Source of the DNA: Martelella alba
GTDB lineage: Bacteria; Pseudomonadota; Gammaproteobacteria; Enterobacterales; Enterobacteriaceae
Assembly: GCF_005217455.1 (NCBI RefSeq)
Contig: NZ_SZPQ01000021.1
Coordinates: 42,627-106,626 of the forward strand
DNA: 64,000 nucleotides
Direction of reading: 5' to 3'
Positions 1 through 10,485 of the stretch are shown here, piece by piece. The notes below the pieces were generated by a model, which did not search any database, had not been told where the DNA came from, and saw only the letters and a list, made by a program, of their open reading frames with translations. Position numbers and translations under genes: made by a program. Every line of letters begins with the position of its first letter. Position 1 is the stretch's first letter.

Positions 1-3000
1 GTACTGTATATCTCGCCCATCAAGGCGCTGGGCGCCGATGTGCGGCGCAACCTGCGCATACCGCTGGACGGCGTGAACGCCGCAAGGCGGCAACGGGGCG
101 ATCCGGAGGTGGCGCTGACGGTGGGCATGCGTACCGGCGACACCCCCGCCGCCGAGCGTGCCGCTCTGGCGCGGCGTCCGCCGGATATCCTTATCACCAC
201 GCCGGAATCGCTCTATCTGATGCTGACTTCCAAGGCGCGCGACACCTTGCGCGGCGTGACCACGGTTATCATTGATGAAATCCATGCGGTGGCCGGCGGC
301 AAACGCGGTTCCCATCTGGCGTTGAGCCTCGAGCGGCTCGATGCGCTGCTGGCCGCGCCGGCACAGCGCATCGGCTTGTCGGCGACAGTGCGGCCGGTGG
401 AGACTGTGGCCGGTTTTCTGGGGGGCGCGTTGCCGGTCACGGTGGTCAATCCGCCGGCCAGCCGCAGGGTGGAGATGCGTATCCTGGTGCCGGTGGCGGA
501 TATGACCGACATTCCCGCGCCAGGCGGCACGGCCGCGCAAGGGGACGGTACCGGGCGCGCGGCGGGGTCCATTTGGCCGCATGTGGAAGCCGGCATCCTC
601 AAGCAGATCCTGTCGTGCCGCTCCACCCTGGTTTTCACCAATTCCCGCGGTCTGGCGGAAAAACTGACGGCGCGCCTTAATGAACGCTATGCCGAGCACC
701 TCGCCGCCGCGCCGCGGCCGCAGGCGCCCGCCGAGCAGTATCTTTCATCCTCGGGCGGAACCGGCAAGCGCGCCGCCGGGTCGCCGCCGGACATTGCCCG
801 GTCCCACCACGGCTCGGTGTCGAAGGAGCAGCGGGCGGAAATTGAAACCGCGCTGAAAACCGGCGAGCTGCGCTGCGTGGTCGCGACCTCGAGCCTGGAA
901 CTGGGTATTGATATGGGACTGGTGGACAAGGTTATCCAGGTCGGCGCGCCGCCCTCGGTATCCGGCGCGCTACAGCGGGTGGGACGCGCCGGACATCAGG
1001 TGGGCGGCGTCTCGTCGGGAACACTCTTTCCCCGTACCCGGCGCGACCTCATCGACGCCGCCGTAACGGTGGAGCGTATGTTGGCCGGGCGTTTGGAAGC
1101 GGTGTCGCCGCCGCGCAATCCGCTCGACGTGCTGGCGCAACACACGGTGGCCGCCGTCGCCATGGACCCGCTGAACGTTGAGGAATGGTACCGGCGGGTG
1201 CGGCGCGCCGATCCGTTTCGCGCCTTGCCGCGCAGCGCCTTCGACGCCACCCTGGATATGCTGGCCGGACGCTATCCTTCGGCGGCGTTCGGCGAATTCC
1301 GTCCGCGCATCCTCTGGGATCGCGCCAGCGGCCTGCTGAGCCCTCGGCCGGGGGCGCAGCGACTGGCGGTGGTCAGCGGCGGCACGATACCCGATCGCGG
1401 CATGTTCAGCGTGGTGCTCGCCCAAGGCGAAGAGCAAAGCGGGGCGCGCCGGGTCGGCGAGCTCGACGAGGAAATGGTGTATGAGTCGCGGGTCAATGAC
1501 GTGATCACGCTGGGCGCCACTTCCTGGCGAATCCAGCAAATCACCCACGATCAGGTGGTGGTGACGCCGGCGCCGGGGCGTTCCGCCCGCCTGCCGTTCT
1601 GGCACGGAGATAATCCGGGCCGGCCGGCCGAGCTGGGTGAAGCCATTGGCGCGTTTTTGCGCGAGGTGGATGCGGCGACGACGGACGGGCATGGCCGGCC
1701 GACGGCCACCGGACCGTTGGCGGCCCGGCTTAAAGCCGACGGATTGAATGATTACGCCGTCGAGAACCTGCTCGCCGTGGTGGTCGAGCAACGCGAGGCG
1801 ACCGGCGCGCTGCCCACCGACCGGGAACTGATCCTCGAACGTTGCCGCGATGAAAGCGGCGACTGGCGGGCAATGCTGCATTCGCCTTACGGACAGCGGG
1901 TTCACGCCCCCTGGGCGCTGGCCGTCGCCGCGCGTATCCATAAACGCTGGCGCATCGATCCTGCCGTGGTCGCCGGCGACGACGGCATCACAATCCGAAT
2001 ACCGGACAGCGTCGGTCGCCTGCCCGGCGCTGAGCTCTTTATGTTCGATCCGTCAACGCTTGCGCACACCGTGAATGACGCGGTGGGGCAATCGGCGTTG
2101 TTCGCCGCCCGTTTCCGCGAATGCGCGGCCCGCGCCTTGCTGTTGCCGCGCCGTCGTCCCGGCAAGCGTTCGCCGCTGTGGCAACAGCGTCTGCGCGCCG
2201 GCCAATTGCTGGACATCGCCCGGGAATACGAGGACTTCCCGCTGCTGGCCGAGACCGTCAGAGAATGCTTGCAGGATGTCTATGATCTGGCCGCGCTGCA
2301 ATCCCTGATGCGGCGGTTACAAAATGGCGCGGTGCGCGTGCGGGAAATCACGACCGAAACCCCCTCGCCGTTTGCGGCCAATCTGCTGTTTGGGTATGTG
2401 GCGGAGTTCATGTACCAGGGGGATGCCCCCTTGGCCGAGCGCCGGGCATCGGTGTTGGCGCTGGATAGCGGTCTGCTCGGCGAATTGCTCGGGCAGGTGG
2501 ATTTGGGCGAGTTGCTCGATCCCCGGGTGGCGGAAAGCGTCGACGGGGAATTGCAGCATATCGCCTTGAACCGCCGAATGACCGGCGCGGAAGGCGTGGT
2601 CGATCTCTTGCGCGCGTTGGGGCCGTTGTCCACGCCGGAAATCGCCTTGCGCCTGAATGGCGATTCCGGCGCGCTGGCGGGCCACTTGGCGCAACTGGCG
2701 GATGCCCGCCGCATTATTCCGGTGCGCATCGCGGATGAATCCCGCTGGGCCGGCATCGAAGACGCCGCCCGCTTGCGCGATGGGTTGGGGACGCCGTTGC
2801 CGCCGGGTCTTCCGGATGTTTTCCTGTCGGCCGTCGAACATCCTTTGCGCGAGCTGCTCGGCCGCTACGCCCGAACCCATGGGCCGTTCACCGCGGCGCA
2901 GGCGGCGGCGCGCTTCGGTTTGGGCATAGCCATCGTCAATGAACAGCTTGAACGCCTGCGCGAGCAAGGCAGTCTGCTGCCATGCAACCTGACGGCCGGG

Positions 3001-4397
3001 GGGAATCGGGATAGCGGCGCCGACACGGCCGTCAGTGGTGAACGCCAGTGGGTCGACGACGCGGTATTCCGGCGGTTGCGGACCCGAACGCTGCATGCGG
3101 CGCGCGAGGCGACGCGCCCTGTGGCGCGCGACGCCTTTGTGCGGCTGATATTGGAGCGCCAGGGGGTATTGGCCGACGCCGCCGCGCCGGCCGCCAGCCA
3201 GGATCCCCCCGAAACGCAAGGCGCTTTCGACGGCGCCGAGGGCGTCGCGCAGGTCATTGAACTGCTGGCCGGGGTCGTGTTGCCGGCATCGCTTTGGGAA
3301 AGCCAGATCCTGCCCGCCCGGGTGCCTGACTATCAGCCGGCCATGCTGGATGAGTTGTTGGCCCGGGACCAGGTCATCTGGCTGGGGCATGGCCCCCTTG
3401 GCGACAACGACGGACTGGTTTCCCTGCACCTGCGCGAGTCCGCCGGCGAAACGCGGCCAACGACGGATGACCCCGGCGGCGGATTGGCCGACGCCACGCT
3501 GGGGCAAACCATCCTCGCCGTATTGGCCGACGGCGGCGCCTATGTTGTCCGGCAACTGGCGCCGCGGGTTCGGCAACGGGTAATGGATATGGCGGGCGCA
3601 GACCGGGCCGCGGAGGCATCGCCGGATGCGGTGGCCGAAGCCTTGTGGGCGCTGGCCTGGCAAGGGCGCGTTACCAGTGATACCTGGTCGCCGTTGCGGG
3701 CATTCACCGGCACCCGAACGCCGGCGAGGCGGCCATGGCCGGACGCTGGTCCCTGCCGGGGGAGATACCCGCCAGTCCCACGGTAAGGCTGTTGACCCTG
3801 GCCGAACGCCTTCTGGACCGATATGGCGTAATAAGCCGAAGCGTCGCGACGGCGGAACGGGTACCGGGAGGCTTTTCCCCCTTGCTATCGGTGCTACGGC
3901 GGGTGGAAGACGCCGGGCGGGTGTTGCGCGGGCGGTTTGTCGCCGGGTTGGGCGCCGCGCAATTCGCCGATAAAGACAGCATCGAGCGTTTGCGCGAACT
4001 GGCGCAGACCACGTTCGGCCGCCCCCTGACGGCGGCGTTGTCGGCCGGCGATCCGGCCAATCCCTTCGGTTGGCTGCTGTCTTGGCCGCACCATCCTTCG
4101 GGCATCCGTCCGGCGCGGCGCGGCGGCGCCATCGTGGTTATCCGCAATGGCGACCTGGCGCTCTACCTGGGACAGGGCGGGCGCCAAATGTTGATCTATC
4201 CTGGCGCGGAAAGCGCGCTTGACGGCGGTCTGGACGCGGTATTGCGCGCGCTGGCGGCGGCGCTCAAACGCGAAAGGCGGCGGGTGTTCACCCTGGAGAG
4301 CATCGATGGCCGGCCGGCGGACGCCAGCCCCATGGCTTCCGCGTTGTCCATCGCCGGCTTTTCCCGCGTTCCGCGCGGGTATGCCTGGTACGGCTGA
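1..4397 (+). pseudogene. lhr: Lhr ATP-dependent helicase, 5' end outside window, frame-broken near its C-terminus
   Basis: Large helicase-related protein, a superfamily 2 DNA helicase. The frame is open from base 1 (LYISPIKALG) to a stop at 3784-3786. A second frame, 3735-4397, carries the remaining C-terminal domain beginning GRWSLPG. The DEIH box is at about 274-285 and motif VI (QRVGRAGHQ) at about 973-999. By comparison with E. coli Lhr (about 1540 residues, recalled) roughly the first 85-90 residues, including Walker A, lie upstream of the window. Between about 3700 and 3735 homology passes from frame 1 to frame 3, which equals loss of one base or gain of two. The first 1200 residues would still be made. 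The break could be a real mutation or a sequencing error in GC-rich sequence. Family assignment is very secure. Confidence 0.9.
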
Positions 4398-4558
4398 ACC
4401 GCCGCGCGGCGCGAAAAGCGCCCATTGCGGCGATCCCTGCGGCGGGGGCGGTGCATAACTTTTTGTTGTCGCCCATTAATTCTATTTATTTATCATCCCG
4501 GCCAAAATCCTTATGCTGAATTGATATACATCACATTTCAGCAACAAGAGGAGTTACC

Positions 4559-5554
4559 ATGGCCGCTTCCGCGCGTCTTTTTGTCCGTCATACGGCGCTG
4601 GCCGCCGCGCTGTTTAGCGCGGGATGCGCGCTGACGTTCCCGTCCTACGCCGCCGAGATTTTGCGTCTGGCCCATGCCTCCAGCAGCGACAGCCTGATCA
4701 ACCAGGCCGTACAGCGTTTCGCCAGCGAGGTCAAACAGCAATCGCACGACGCGCTGGAAGTGCAAATCTTCCCGGACGGTCAATTGGGCGATGAAGGGGC
4801 TATCGCCGACGCGGTGGGCTCCGGCGCGATCACCATGGGACTCGGCGGGGTGGTGGACGCCATTGATCCGCGGCTTAACGCGGTTTCGCTGCCGTTTTTG
4901 TTCAAAGATACCGATACCGTGCATCGATTCCTCGACAGCCAGGCCGGCAAAAAATTTCTCGGCATGGGCGAAGCGCGCGGTTATGTGATGCTTTCCGCGC
5001 TGGATTCCGGTTTTCGCCAGTTCGCGACCAAGAAAGCCATCGAAAAGCCGGCCGACCTGGCCGGGCTGAAGATCCGCACGCCGCCTAATCCGGTTATCCT
5101 CGCCACCATCAAACAACTTGGCGGCCTGCCGCAATCCATCCCGTTCGGCGAGGTCTATACGTCGCTGCAATCCGGCGTGGTGGACGGCGTGGAACCGGAG
5201 TTACGGGACTTTAGCGATCAGCATTGGTATGAGGTGGTCAAGCACGTATCAATGGCCAACTATATCTGGTCGGCGAATTTCTGGTATATGAACAAGGCCG
5301 CCTATGACGCCCTGAGCCCGGCCAACAAAGCCGTGCTGGACAAGGCGGTCGCGGACACCACCGGTTGGTACCGCGCCCAGCTCGATCGGGTCTATAGCCA
5401 GGTTACCGCTGAGCTTAAAAAGAAAAAGGTCAAGTTCAACGGGGTGGACCGTGCGGCCTTTCTGGCCAAGGTGGGGCCGGTTTACGATAAATTCAGCCAG
5501 GAATGGGGCGCCGGCTTCGTTACCGAGCTTCGTCATAATGCGGGCAATGAGTAA
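4559..5554 (+). CDS. TRAP transporter substrate-binding protein, DctP family
   Basis: Periplasmic binding protein of a tripartite ATP-independent transporter, 331 residues, the usual family size. A signal peptide covers about residues 1-31 (hydrophobic TALAAALFSAGCALTF, cleavage after SYA). The mature protein begins with the typical AEILRLAHA strand. The family motif LKIRTPPNP contains the arginine (about Arg173) that pairs with the carboxylate of the ligand in characterised DctP proteins. The ATG follows a good ribosome site (AGAGGAG). It is first of three consecutive transporter genes and is followed by an aminotransferase, so an amino or keto acid ligand is plausible, but the ligand is not known. 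Confidence 0.92.
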   Translation: MAASARLFVRHTALAAALFSAGCALTFPSYAAEILRLAHASSSDSLINQAVQRFASEVKQQSHDALEVQIFPDGQLGDEGAIADAVGSGAITMGLGGVVDAIDPRLNAVSLPFLFKDTDTVHRFLDSQAGKKFLGMGEARGYVMLSALDSGFRQFATKKAIEKPADLAGLKIRTPPNPVILATIKQLGGLPQSIPFGEVYTSLQSGVVDGVEPELRDFSDQHWYEVVKHVSMANYIWSANFWYMNKAAYDALSPANKAVLDKAVADTTGWYRAQLDRVYSQVTAELKKKKVKFNGVDRAAFLAKVGPVYDKFSQEWGAGFVTELRHNAGNE

Positions 5555-5560
5555 GCCACT

Positions 5561-6058
5561 GTGACGCCGCCTCATTTTGCGCCGGCCGGCGGGCCACGCT
5601 GGTTGAATACCGCTTTGAACTGGCTGGGGGGACTGTTATTTCTGGTCACCTTTTTTTCCACGCTGCTGGGCATGATGGCGCGTTACTTCGGTTGGAATGA
5701 TCTGGAATGGACCTTCGAAACAGCGGATATTTCATTCATCTGGGTCACTTTTATCGGCGCGGTGCTGGCCGAGATGCGCGGCGAGAACGTGCGTTTCACC
5801 AGCGTGGTGACTCTCTTGCCCGACAAAGGGCGGCGCGTCTTGCGCCTGTTCACCCCGCTGGTGTTGCTGGGTATCTGTCTCTGGCTGCTGGTCAGCGGCC
5901 TTACGGTATTACACGCCTCCGCCTGGGTGCCGACGCCGGTGCTGCGGATGCCCACGGGGGTTATCACCTTCGCCCTGATAAGTTTTTCCGTGCTGACAGG
6001 CTATATCGCGTTGTGGCGGATCTGGCGTTTCTTCTTCCCGACGGATGACGTCCTATGA
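5561..6058 (+). CDS. TRAP transporter small permease, DctQ family
   Basis: Small integral membrane subunit of the TRAP transporter, 165 residues with four predicted membrane segments. The segment around NTALNWLGGLLFLVTFFSTL is the first and the GICLWLLVSGL stretch the third. It normally joins the DctM subunit and helps link it to the binding protein. The start is a GTG six bases after the dctP stop. In-frame ATG candidates just upstream run into a stop. Its end overlaps the next gene by four bases (ATGA), indicating translational coupling. Confidence 0.9.
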   Translation: MTPPHFAPAGGPRWLNTALNWLGGLLFLVTFFSTLLGMMARYFGWNDLEWTFETADISFIWVTFIGAVLAEMRGENVRFTSVVTLLPDKGRRVLRLFTPLVLLGICLWLLVSGLTVLHASAWVPTPVLRMPTGVITFALISFSVLTGYIALWRIWRFFFPTDDVL

Positions 6059-7341
6059 CTGTATTGATTCTGGTCGTGGTTTTTCTGTTGCTGCTCTTAC
6101 TGGGCATTCCCATTGCCTGGGCCATCGCGGGGGGCAGTATCGCGGCGCTGGTCTTGGGGGATTATCCCATGCCGCTTGCCTGGCTGGCGCAGCAGACCCT
6201 GCGCGGGGCCGATACCTCGTCGCTGATTGCCATACCGCTATTTTTACTCGCCGGCGAATTGATGAACCGGGGCGGCCTGACCCGCCGCATCATGCAGGTT
6301 GCCGAGCATGTGTTCGGCCATTTCCGCGGCGGGTTGGGGCTGGTCAATGTGGCCACCGCCTTCGTCTATGGCGGCCTGACCGGATCGGCCACCGCCGATA
6401 CCAGCACCGTGGCCAAGGTCATGATCCCGGCGATGGAAAGCAAAGGCTATCCGCGGGACTTTTCCGCCGCGGTAACGGCCGCATCGGGCACGCTGGGTAT
6501 CGTGGTCCCGCCCAGCGTCATCCTGCTGCTTTATGGCGTATTAACCAATACCTCCATCGGCGGGTTGTTCGTCGCCGGGGTTATCCCGGGGGTCATGCTG
6601 GCGCTGGTATTTATGGCCACGGCCTATTTCATTGGCATTCGCGAGCGTTTTCCCCGCCTGGAGGGCCGTTTCGCGCTGCGCGTGTTCTGGCGTGATCTGT
6701 TGCGCGCCTTGCCCGCGATCTGTATGCCATTGTTTGTGCTGGGGGCTATCGTGGCGGGGTTCGTCACGGCCACCGAGGCGGCGGGCCTGTCCGTGGTGTA
6801 TGCGCTGCTGGTGGGCGGTCTGTTCTACCGCGAGCTGAACTGGCGCGATCTTGTTCCCGCCATCATTGAATCCGTGGCGATAACCGGGTCGGTAATGATC
6901 ATTATGGCGGTCGCCGTGCCGTTTGGCTGGCTGCTGACCGTGACCCAGGTGCCGCATATGGCGGCCGCCTGGATAGCCGGCCTGCATGCGGGACCCCTGG
7001 CCACCATGCTGCTGATTATCCTGGTGCTGAAGGTGGTGGGCTTCTGGCTGGACCTGGGGCCGGCCATGATTATTCTGACCCCGATACTGGTGCCGATCGC
7101 TAAACAGGCCGGCTTCGAGCCGTTCCAGATTGGGCTGATTTTTACCCTGACCCTGGGGTGGGGATTGTTCACGCCACCCATCGGCACCAACATTTTCGTG
7201 GTGTGCAATGTCGCGAAAATCGATATTGGTCCGGTTTCGCGCCGGCTGATCCCGTTTTGGTTCGCCACGGCGTTCGCCATCGGCTTATTGATTTTCTTTC
7301 CGGCGATGACCGGTTGGTTGCCCGCATTGCTGGGGTATTAA
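6055..7341 (+). CDS. TRAP transporter large permease, DctM family
   Basis: Large TRAP subunit forming the sodium-coupled transport channel, 428 residues, about the usual length, with around twelve hydrophobic segments. Family landmarks include the first helix LLLLLGIPIAWAIAGG, the motif GGLTGSATADTSTVAKV near residues 106-121 and the re-entrant region PPSVILLLYG. It starts inside the stop of the small permease (ATGA). With the two preceding genes it makes a complete transporter. The aminotransferase starts 25 bases after its stop and is probably co-transcribed. Confidence 0.93.
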   Translation: MTVLILVVVFLLLLLLGIPIAWAIAGGSIAALVLGDYPMPLAWLAQQTLRGADTSSLIAIPLFLLAGELMNRGGLTRRIMQVAEHVFGHFRGGLGLVNVATAFVYGGLTGSATADTSTVAKVMIPAMESKGYPRDFSAAVTAASGTLGIVVPPSVILLLYGVLTNTSIGGLFVAGVIPGVMLALVFMATAYFIGIRERFPRLEGRFALRVFWRDLLRALPAICMPLFVLGAIVAGFVTATEAAGLSVVYALLVGGLFYRELNWRDLVPAIIESVAITGSVMIIMAVAVPFGWLLTVTQVPHMAAAWIAGLHAGPLATMLLIILVLKVVGFWLDLGPAMIILTPILVPIAKQAGFEPFQIGLIFTLTLGWGLFTPPIGTNIFVVCNVAKIDIGPVSRRLIPFWFATAFAIGLLIFFPAMTGWLPALLGY

Positions 7342-7366
7342 ATAGCTATCTACTCGGAATCGTGTC

Positions 7367-8593
7367 ATGAAACATCTAGTTGGTGGAATATCCAGCGCCG
7401 GCCGCGCTTTGCCCGACATGGGGGAACAACGGCCGATAATCGTCCGTGCGCAGGGCGCCTGGCTGTGGAATGAGAACGGCGAACGTTACCTGGATACGGC
7501 GCTGGGGTTCGGCGCCGCCCTGTTGGGGCATAATCACCCGGCGGTGGTGGATGCGATGAAATGCGCCATCGACGATATGATGATGCCCGCCTTCCCCCAT
7601 GCGCTGGAAGAGGAGGCGGCCGGCGCGCTCAGCGCCTTCACCGGCGATTTAAACAAGGTTGTGTTCGTCAACTCGGGCAGTGAAGCGGTTCACCTGGCCA
7701 TCCGCGCCGCCCGGGCGGCCACCGGCCGTCGCAGGATAGTGAAATTCGCCGCGGGCTACGACGGCTGGTTCGAGAATGTGGCGTTTGGCCATGCCGGTTC
7801 CACGGAGGCGGCGATGGCCGGGCAACGGCCGGAAAAAGACGATACGCTGCTGTTGCGCTACAACGATGCGCGGGATGTGGATGCGCTGTTTGCGCGCTAC
7901 CCGGACATCGCCGCGGTTATCATCGAACCCATGATGGCCAACGCCGGCTGTATCGAGCCAGAAGCCGGCTATCTGGCGTATCTGGCGGCCCAGGCGCACC
8001 GAAATGGTGCGAAAGTCGTTCTCGATGAGGTCCTGATGGGTTTTCGTTTGCACTGCGGCTTATACGGCCATGCATTGGGGCTCGACGCCGATTACGCGAC
8101 GGTCGGCAAGGCTATCGGCAATGGCGCGGTGGTGGCCGCGCTGGTGGGTAAACAGGATGCCATGGCGGTATTTGAGGACGGCCGCGCCGTGCGCGCGGGA
8201 ACCTACAGCGGCAATCCTCCGGTCTGCGCCGCGGTTATCGCCACCTTGAACGCGCTAAAACAGGCGGATTACCCGGCCTTGCTGCAACGGGGCGACGCGT
8301 TGCGCAACCAGGTGGCCGCCGCCGCGCGCCAGGCAGGCAAACCCTTTAGCAGCACGGGGTTTGGTACGGTTTTCACTTTCTGGCCCCGGGATCGCGCGCC
8401 GCGCGATTATGGCGAGGCGGCGGCGGCCGTTGATCGTCAATGGACGCTGGATTTGCACCGCGGCCTGCGCGCACGCCATATCTTCATGATGCCGCCGGCG
8501 TTCGGCCGGTTTTACCTGTCTTTCAGCCATGATTCGGCCACGGTGGAACAACTGGCGCAAAGTTGCGCGGCGGTCATCATCGGGCAAGGGTAA
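7367..8593 (+). CDS. Class III PLP-dependent aminotransferase, glutamate-1-semialdehyde aminomutase-like
   Basis: PLP enzyme of aminotransferase class III, 408 residues. The phosphate-binding motif VNSGSEAVHLAIRAAR (from residue 101), the LDEV motif at 219-222 and the Schiff-base lysine in VGKAIGNG (Lys248) are all present. Sequence style is closest to the GSA aminomutase branch. The true hemL would not be expected beside a TRAP transporter, so it more likely transaminates the transported substrate or a product of it. Its end overlaps the convergent LysR gene by 17 bases. Substrate unknown. Confidence 0.88.
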   Translation: MKHLVGGISSAGRALPDMGEQRPIIVRAQGAWLWNENGERYLDTALGFGAALLGHNHPAVVDAMKCAIDDMMMPAFPHALEEEAAGALSAFTGDLNKVVFVNSGSEAVHLAIRAARAATGRRRIVKFAAGYDGWFENVAFGHAGSTEAAMAGQRPEKDDTLLLRYNDARDVDALFARYPDIAAVIIEPMMANAGCIEPEAGYLAYLAAQAHRNGAKVVLDEVLMGFRLHCGLYGHALGLDADYATVGKAIGNGAVVAALVGKQDAMAVFEDGRAVRAGTYSGNPPVCAAVIATLNALKQADYPALLQRGDALRNQVAAAARQAGKPFSSTGFGTVFTFWPRDRAPRDYGEAAAAVDRQWTLDLHRGLRARHIFMMPPAFGRFYLSFSHDSATVEQLAQSCAAVIIGQG

Positions 8594-9464
8594 CGGGGAC
8601 GGTTTGCTCCGCGCGTGGACGCAGCGCCAGCTCGCGAATGAACTGCGCCAACCGGCGCGTGCCCACATGGGCGTCCTCCGGCACGCGCAGCGCCAGGTCA
8701 AGGAGGGGCAGGGCGGGCAGGTTTTCGTTTTGTCCCAATACCCGCCAGTCATGGGGGATCACTGAAGCGGGCAACGCGGTCAGCGCCTGGCTGACCCGCA
8801 CCGCCGTTTGAACGCCGGACAAATGGGAGGAGGAACACACCACATGCCAACGGCGCTGTGCGCGTTCCAGCGCGGCCAATACCTGTGGGCGGGAACGGCA
8901 ACCCTCGGCGAACAACACCAGCGGCAACACGCTTTGCTCTTCCGGTCGGCAATCCGGGGCCGTGCACCATAACTGGGTTTCCTGGCATAGGAATTCACCG
9001 CTTTCATCCTCAGGCCGGCGGGTGACAATGGCCATCTCCAGTTGTCCATCCTCAAGCATTTTTTCAAGCTTGCAGGAGAAGTCGCTGACAATCTCCACGT
9101 GGAGTTGCGGGTTGCGTTGGGAAAAATTTTCAATCAACGCCGCGCCGATGGTGCCCAGATAGTCATCGGGCATACCGATGCGGATACGGGATTGACTATG
9201 CAGACAACCCAGTTCCTCCAGTATCTCTTCTTCCAGGGCCAGCATACGGCGGGCATAACCCATCAGTTTCTCCCCGGATTCGGCCAGAACGATACCTTGC
9301 CGGGAACGATCCAATAGCCGCTGTCCCAGGTGTTTTTCCAGGCGACGCAGCGTCAGGCTGACGGCGGCCTGGGTTTTCCCCAGCCTATCGGCGGCCAGCG
9401 TGAAGCTTCCGCATTGGTAAACGGCGACAAAGGCGGCGAGGGTATCGGTATCAATATGGCGCAC
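8577..9464 (-). CDS. LysR-family transcriptional regulator
   Basis: LTTR of 295 residues. It has an N-terminal winged helix-turn-helix (TLAAFVAVYQCGSFTLAA, then KTQAAVSLTLRRLEKHL) followed by a periplasmic-binding-like effector domain. I place the start at the GTG at 9464, because AGGAG lies six bases upstream of it and the protein then begins VRHIDTDTLAAF, as many relatives do. A longer frame back to a GTG at 9515 has no ribosome site. It is convergent with the TRAP/aminotransferase operon and divergent from ydiY. It may control the former, but its target is not shown by the sequence. Confidence 0.88.
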   Translation of the reverse strand: MRHIDTDTLAAFVAVYQCGSFTLAADRLGKTQAAVSLTLRRLEKHLGQRLLDRSRQGIVLAESGEKLMGYARRMLALEEEILEELGCLHSQSRIRIGMPDDYLGTIGAALIENFSQRNPQLHVEIVSDFSCKLEKMLEDGQLEMAIVTRRPEDESGEFLCQETQLWCTAPDCRPEEQSVLPLVLFAEGCRSRPQVLAALERAQRRWHVVCSSSHLSGVQTAVRVSQALTALPASVIPHDWRVLGQNENLPALPLLDLALRVPEDAHVGTRRLAQFIRELALRPRAEQTVPVTLAR

Positions 9465-9714
9465 GGCGCTCTCCTGCGTAACGACTTGCTTGACTTGGCT
9501 TGATGCAATTATCACGCCACTGGCGATCAGGCGCCGTTGGGTTTTTAAATTTTTTTTACATCTTTTGAAAAAAACCAGTCATTGGCAACGACTGACATTT
9601 TCGTCATAGCGCCTAGACTTAAGGCCTGTTCCATTAGGGTTATTTCACTTTTTTGTCTCGGGCGTTTTCCCAGGGGAAGTCGCTTGTTTATTCATTACTA
9701 TTGGTGAGTTTTCT
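9465..9714. promoter_or_regulatory. Divergent LysR/ydiY promoter region
   Basis: A 250-base gap between divergent genes. A plausible sigma70 promoter for ydiY is CTGACA (9592-9597), 16 bases, then TAGACT (9614-9619). An inverted repeat CAGTC-N9-GACTG at 9576-9594 overlaps its -35 element and may bind a regulator. All calls are from pattern matching only. Confidence 0.4.
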
Positions 9715-10485
9715 ATGCGTTATGCTTCATTGCGCGCCAAATGGGCGTTTTTTTTGCTTGTGAGTGGGGGGCCGGGTCTTTTCTCAGCCTATACCCATGC
9801 GGACACGGATATTTTCACGGTGCCCGATGATCCCTCCACCGCTAAAACCCCCTTCACCGGGAAGGTCGAAGGCAGTTACAGCCACCAATCCGGCAATACC
9901 CGCACATCGACTACCGGCGCCGACAGCACCATGACCTGGTTTCGCGGCAGCAACGCCTACAGTCTGTGGGGCGAGGCCTATAATTATTCGTCGGACGATA
10001 CCCGCTCGTCGGAAAAGTATCAGGCCGGCGTGCGCGCCAGGCACAATCTGAATGCGAATAATTTCCTGTTCAGCCAGGGCAGTTGGCTGAGCGATCGTTT
10101 TAACGGCTACCGTTCGCGGGATACGCTGGTGGTGGGTTACGGCCGGCAAGTGTTTAACGGGCCGGTGCAAAATCTGCGCATTGAGGCCGGCCCCGGGGTG
10201 CGCCACGATGAATATGTGGGCGGCGGCGTGAATACCGATGCCCTGGCCTACGGCGCGTTGACCTACACGTATCAGTTGACCTCCAATGCCCATTTTCTCC
10301 AGGGATTGTCAATACTTGGCACACGCGACACGACGGTGAATTCGGAAACCGGCATCAGCGTGGATTTGAACAAGCATTTTGCTTTAAAGGTCACCTATGA
10401 TGTCACGCACAACTCGAAACCCCCCGCCAGCGCGCCGAAAAAAACCGATACCAAAACGGCGGTCTCCATCGTGTACACGATGTGA
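9715..10485 (+). CDS. ydiY: YdiY-like DUF481 outer membrane protein
   Basis: Predicted outer membrane beta-barrel of 256 residues with a signal peptide of about 29 residues (cleavage near THA-DTD). It resembles recalled E. coli YdiY (about 250 residues) along its full length, with shared stretches such as STMTWF, YGRQVFNGPV and FNGYRSRD. Alternating hydrophobic and polar strands and the final YTM fit a DUF481 barrel. Function in the family is not established; E. coli ydiY is described as acid-inducible. It has its own promoter region and no operon partners. Confidence 0.88.
   Translation: MRYASLRAKWAFFLLVSGGPGLFSAYTHADTDIFTVPDDPSTAKTPFTGKVEGSYSHQSGNTRTSTTGADSTMTWFRGSNAYSLWGEAYNYSSDDTRSSEKYQAGVRARHNLNANNFLFSQGSWLSDRFNGYRSRDTLVVGYGRQVFNGPVQNLRIEAGPGVRHDEYVGGGVNTDALAYGALTYTYQLTSNAHFLQGLSILGTRDTTVNSETGISVDLNKHFALKVTYDVTHNSKPPASAPKKTDTKTAVSIVYTM

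Noticed and set aside
970..3663. Long open frames on the minus strand inside lhr (970-1941 and 2317-3663)
   Set aside because: They lie antisense to clear Lhr homology, have Arg/Gln/His-rich composition typical of shadows in GC-rich coding DNA, and no ribosome sites.
3690..3740. Programmed frameshift in lhr or in the permease at 62218
   Set aside because: I saw no slippery heptamer of the X XXY YYZ type with a downstream structure, and these genes are not known to use recoding.
4520..4535. CRP-like sequence (ATTGA-N6-TCACA) just before dctP
   Set aside because: Only 24 bases before the ATG and without a fitting -10 element; one half is weak, so a functional site is not supported.
7367..8593. 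Housekeeping hemL (glutamate-1-semialdehyde aminomutase)
   Set aside because: Context in a TRAP operon and divergence from HemL style argue for a catabolic aminotransferase, so no gene symbol is given.
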